Of a stretch of DNA of 8,561 nucleotides, positions 7,225 through 8,561 are shown one piece after another. Origin of the DNA: Flavobacteriales bacterium (lineage in GTDB: Bacteria > Bacteroidota > Bacteroidia > Flavobacteriales_E > Vicingaceae); assembly GCA_029262915.1 (NCBI GenBank), contig JAJCYN010000455.1:1-8561 (forward strand), written 5' to 3'. The notes beneath the pieces were generated by a model, which did not search any database, had not been told where the DNA came from, and saw only the letters and a list, made by a program, of their open reading frames with translations. A program made the position numbers and the translations under genes. Each line of letters begins with the position of its first letter. Position 1 is the stretch's first letter.

Positions 7225-8127
7225 ATGAAAAAAAATTACTTAAAATTAATTGCACTGAGTTTAGGTTTAGCGTTTAGCTTTACGATGATTGCTCAGGCTG
7301 ATGCTGATACTAAAACTTTTACAGCTGATGAAATAGAAGAAATTCTAAGTTCGAGTAAAAAGAATATGGTTAAATATCCGAGCAATAAAACTCATTGTGA
7401 AGATACGATAACAACTCCATTACTTTCTGGGAATGGTTCTAGTGGTGTTATGTTCGATCTTGTTGTTGGGGGAGCGGATATTACACTTGAAACTTTTTGG
7501 GTATCCACCGATAATACCGATAGCGTTGTGGTATATTATAGGACTGGAACATTTGTCGGGAACAATACTAGTCAAGCTGGTTGGATTTATTTAGGAGGTA
7601 ATACTGTTGTTGGTCAAGGCGATGGAATAGCTGTAAAAATAGATGCAAATTTTTCATTACCATTAACCAATGGTACTACTTATGCCTTTTATGTGACCAC
7701 ATTAAGTGGAGGAATGAACTATACTAACGGAACTACTGTTGGTAATACGCTAGTTTCCAATGCTGACTTATCTGTTTTAGAAGGAAATGGAGGAGGATTT
7801 TTTAGTGTTACTTTTTCGCCAAGAAACTTTAACGGGAGAGTTCAGTATTGTTTAACAACTACGGGTATTAACGACATTTTATCTGGAGAAAATGTTGCCG
7901 TTTATCCTAATCCAGTATCTAATGAATTAAATATTAGTTTACCTTCAAATGGAAAAACTACTGAGGTTTCAATTTATAATGTTATTGGGGAAATAGTTTT
8001 TACGGAAAGTATTATTGCTAATGGTTCTGCTAGTAGGTTTGATATATCTAATCTAGATGCAGGTGTTTACATCGTAAAATTAGCAACTGATGAATCTGAA
8101 TACTCTACTAAAATATTTGTAGAATAA
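7225..8127 (+). CDS. T9SS-secreted beta-rich protein of unknown function
   Basis: This 300-residue protein has a signal peptide (about 1-25, cleavage probably after AQA), a short charged, Ser/Lys-rich segment (about 26-56), a beta-rich central domain (about 58-213) and a T9SS type A sorting tail (about 222-300, with VAVYPNPVSNELNISL and LDAGVYIVKL). The central domain holds the phrases SSGVMFDLVV, VVVYYRTGTFVG, AGWIYLGG, GTTYAFYVTT and NYTNGTTVGN. I recognise this pattern from secreted proteins of several bacterial phyla, but it has no assigned function that I can name. Cys58 and Cys209 flank the domain and could form a disulfide. No catalytic motif is seen. The gene ends 18 bp before a strong terminator. 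The protein is expected to be secreted through the outer membrane and then attached to the surface or released. Start choice is supported by the signal peptide. Confidence 0.88.
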   Translation: MKKNYLKLIALSLGLAFSFTMIAQADADTKTFTADEIEEILSSSKKNMVKYPSNKTHCEDTITTPLLSGNGSSGVMFDLVVGGADITLETFWVSTDNTDSVVVYYRTGTFVGNNTSQAGWIYLGGNTVVGQGDGIAVKIDANFSLPLTNGTTYAFYVTTLSGGMNYTNGTTVGNTLVSNADLSVLEGNGGGFFSVTFSPRNFNGRVQYCLTTTGINDILSGENVAVYPNPVSNELNISLPSNGKTTEVSIYNVIGEIVFTESIIANGSASRFDISNLDAGVYIVKLATDESEYSTKIFVE

Positions 8128-8145
8128 TACATTATACTAAATTAG

Positions 8146-8178
8146 AAAAAAGCAGCTATTAGTTAGCTGCTTTTTTTT
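8146..8178. terminator. Bidirectional intrinsic terminator
   Basis: A perfect 13-bp inverted repeat, AAAAAAGCAGCTA (8146-8158) and TAGCTGCTTTTTT (8164-8176), encloses a five-base loop TTAGT. The right arm extends into a run of eight T bases, and the left arm gives a T-run when read on the minus strand. It lies between the convergent 300-residue T9SS gene and the ChaN-like gene, so it can stop transcription in both directions. It is one base from the ChaN-like stop codon. Confidence 0.93.
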
Positions 8179-8179
8179 A

Positions 8180-8561
8180 CTAATGTGTTTTTGTCATAGA
8201 TTCGGGAGTACAAAGTATAAAATGGGCTAACCCAATATTATCTTCTGCCAAAGAATCTATTTTTTCTTGCTCTACAGAAGCAATAGTCATTATATTTAGA
8301 TCGGGGTTTTGTTGTTTTAAATACCATACAATCCCCTCAAAATTATTACTATGGTACGTGCCATTGTAATGAATGAATTTTTTTCCATTGCTCCAGTTTT
8401 TGAGAATAAAATGAGCCATTGTGGCATCTTTAATGGCTTGAGCTCTTGGAAGGTTTTCACCACCATGACCACCACTCATTTCTACAATTTTTTTGTATCC
8501 AGGCAGTTCCTTATCATATTTAATGGGTAACGGGGCAATCCAATTTTTTGCTTCATGGCTA
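8180..8561 (-). CDS. ChaN-like haem-binding uptake family protein, 5' partial (C-terminal part)
   Basis: The last 126 residues of a ChaN-like protein (Cofac_haem_bdg family) are visible. The frame stays open to the right edge, so the gene starts outside the window. The ATG at 8477-8479 is internal, because upstream codons continue the family pattern (WIAPLPIKYDKELPGYKKIVE). Family hallmarks are GGHGGENLPRAQAIKDATMAHFIL, split across nt 8402-8474, then FIHYNGTYHSNNFEGIVWYL, and the tail ILCTPESMTKTH. ChaN members are about 270-300 residues long, often lipoproteins, and the studied one binds haem and is iron-regulated; in Bacteroidota the role is less clear. The signal region and promoter lie off the edge, so localisation and iron control cannot be checked here. 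The gene faces the T9SS protein gene and shares its terminator. Confidence 0.85.
   Translation of the reverse strand, partial: SHEAKNWIAPLPIKYDKELPGYKKIVEMSGGHGGENLPRAQAIKDATMAHFILKNWSNGKKFIHYNGTYHSNNFEGIVWYLKQQNPDLNIMTIASVEQEKIDSLAEDNIGLAHFILCTPESMTKTH

Overview
The window looks like a chromosomal segment from an AT-rich Bacteroidota bacterium, most likely a marine-type member of the Flavobacteriales. Three signs support this. Two proteins end in type IX secretion (T9SS) type A sorting domains carrying the YPNP motif. Promoter-like boxes resemble the Bacteroidota -7 element TAnnTTTG, and start codons lack Shine-Dalgarno sequences. The gene families (DUF983, a Bacteroidota-style GT9 glycosyltransferase, a ChaN-like protein) are also typical of this phylum. 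A finer placement is not possible from sequence reading alone.

Layout. Positions 1-627 (+) hold the 3' part of a GT9 (heptosyltransferase-like) gene that enters from the left edge. Its end overlaps the end of a minus-strand pair: a DUF983 zinc-ribbon membrane protein (1229-1624) and a small alpha/beta-hydrolase (595-1245), which overlap each other by 17 bp. A 77-bp divergent region (1625-1701) separates this pair from an ABC-F ATPase (1702-3621, +). After a 32-bp gap come three exported-protein genes on the same strand. They are a 1025-residue multidomain CotH-like protein with a T9SS signal (3654-6731), a small surface-type lipoprotein 11 bp downstream (6743-7144), and, after an 80-bp gap, a 300-residue T9SS-secreted beta-rich protein (7225-8127). 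A strong bidirectional terminator (8146-8178) separates these from a convergent ChaN-like gene (8180 to the right edge, -).

Function. The left half is housekeeping: cell-envelope glycosylation, a membrane protein with a hydrolase, and a ribosome-associated ATPase. The right half is a surface-protein cluster. The CotH protein combines a lamin-tail domain interrupted by a jelly-roll-like insert, a chitobiase-C-like domain, a CotH kinase-like domain, a bacterial-repeat domain and a T9SS tail. It is the most interesting object here because a kinase-like fold would be exported outside the cell beside two further exported proteins of unknown role. I see no CRISPR array, tRNA, rRNA, insertion sequence or prophage signature. 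No gene-free stretch exceeds 80 bp.
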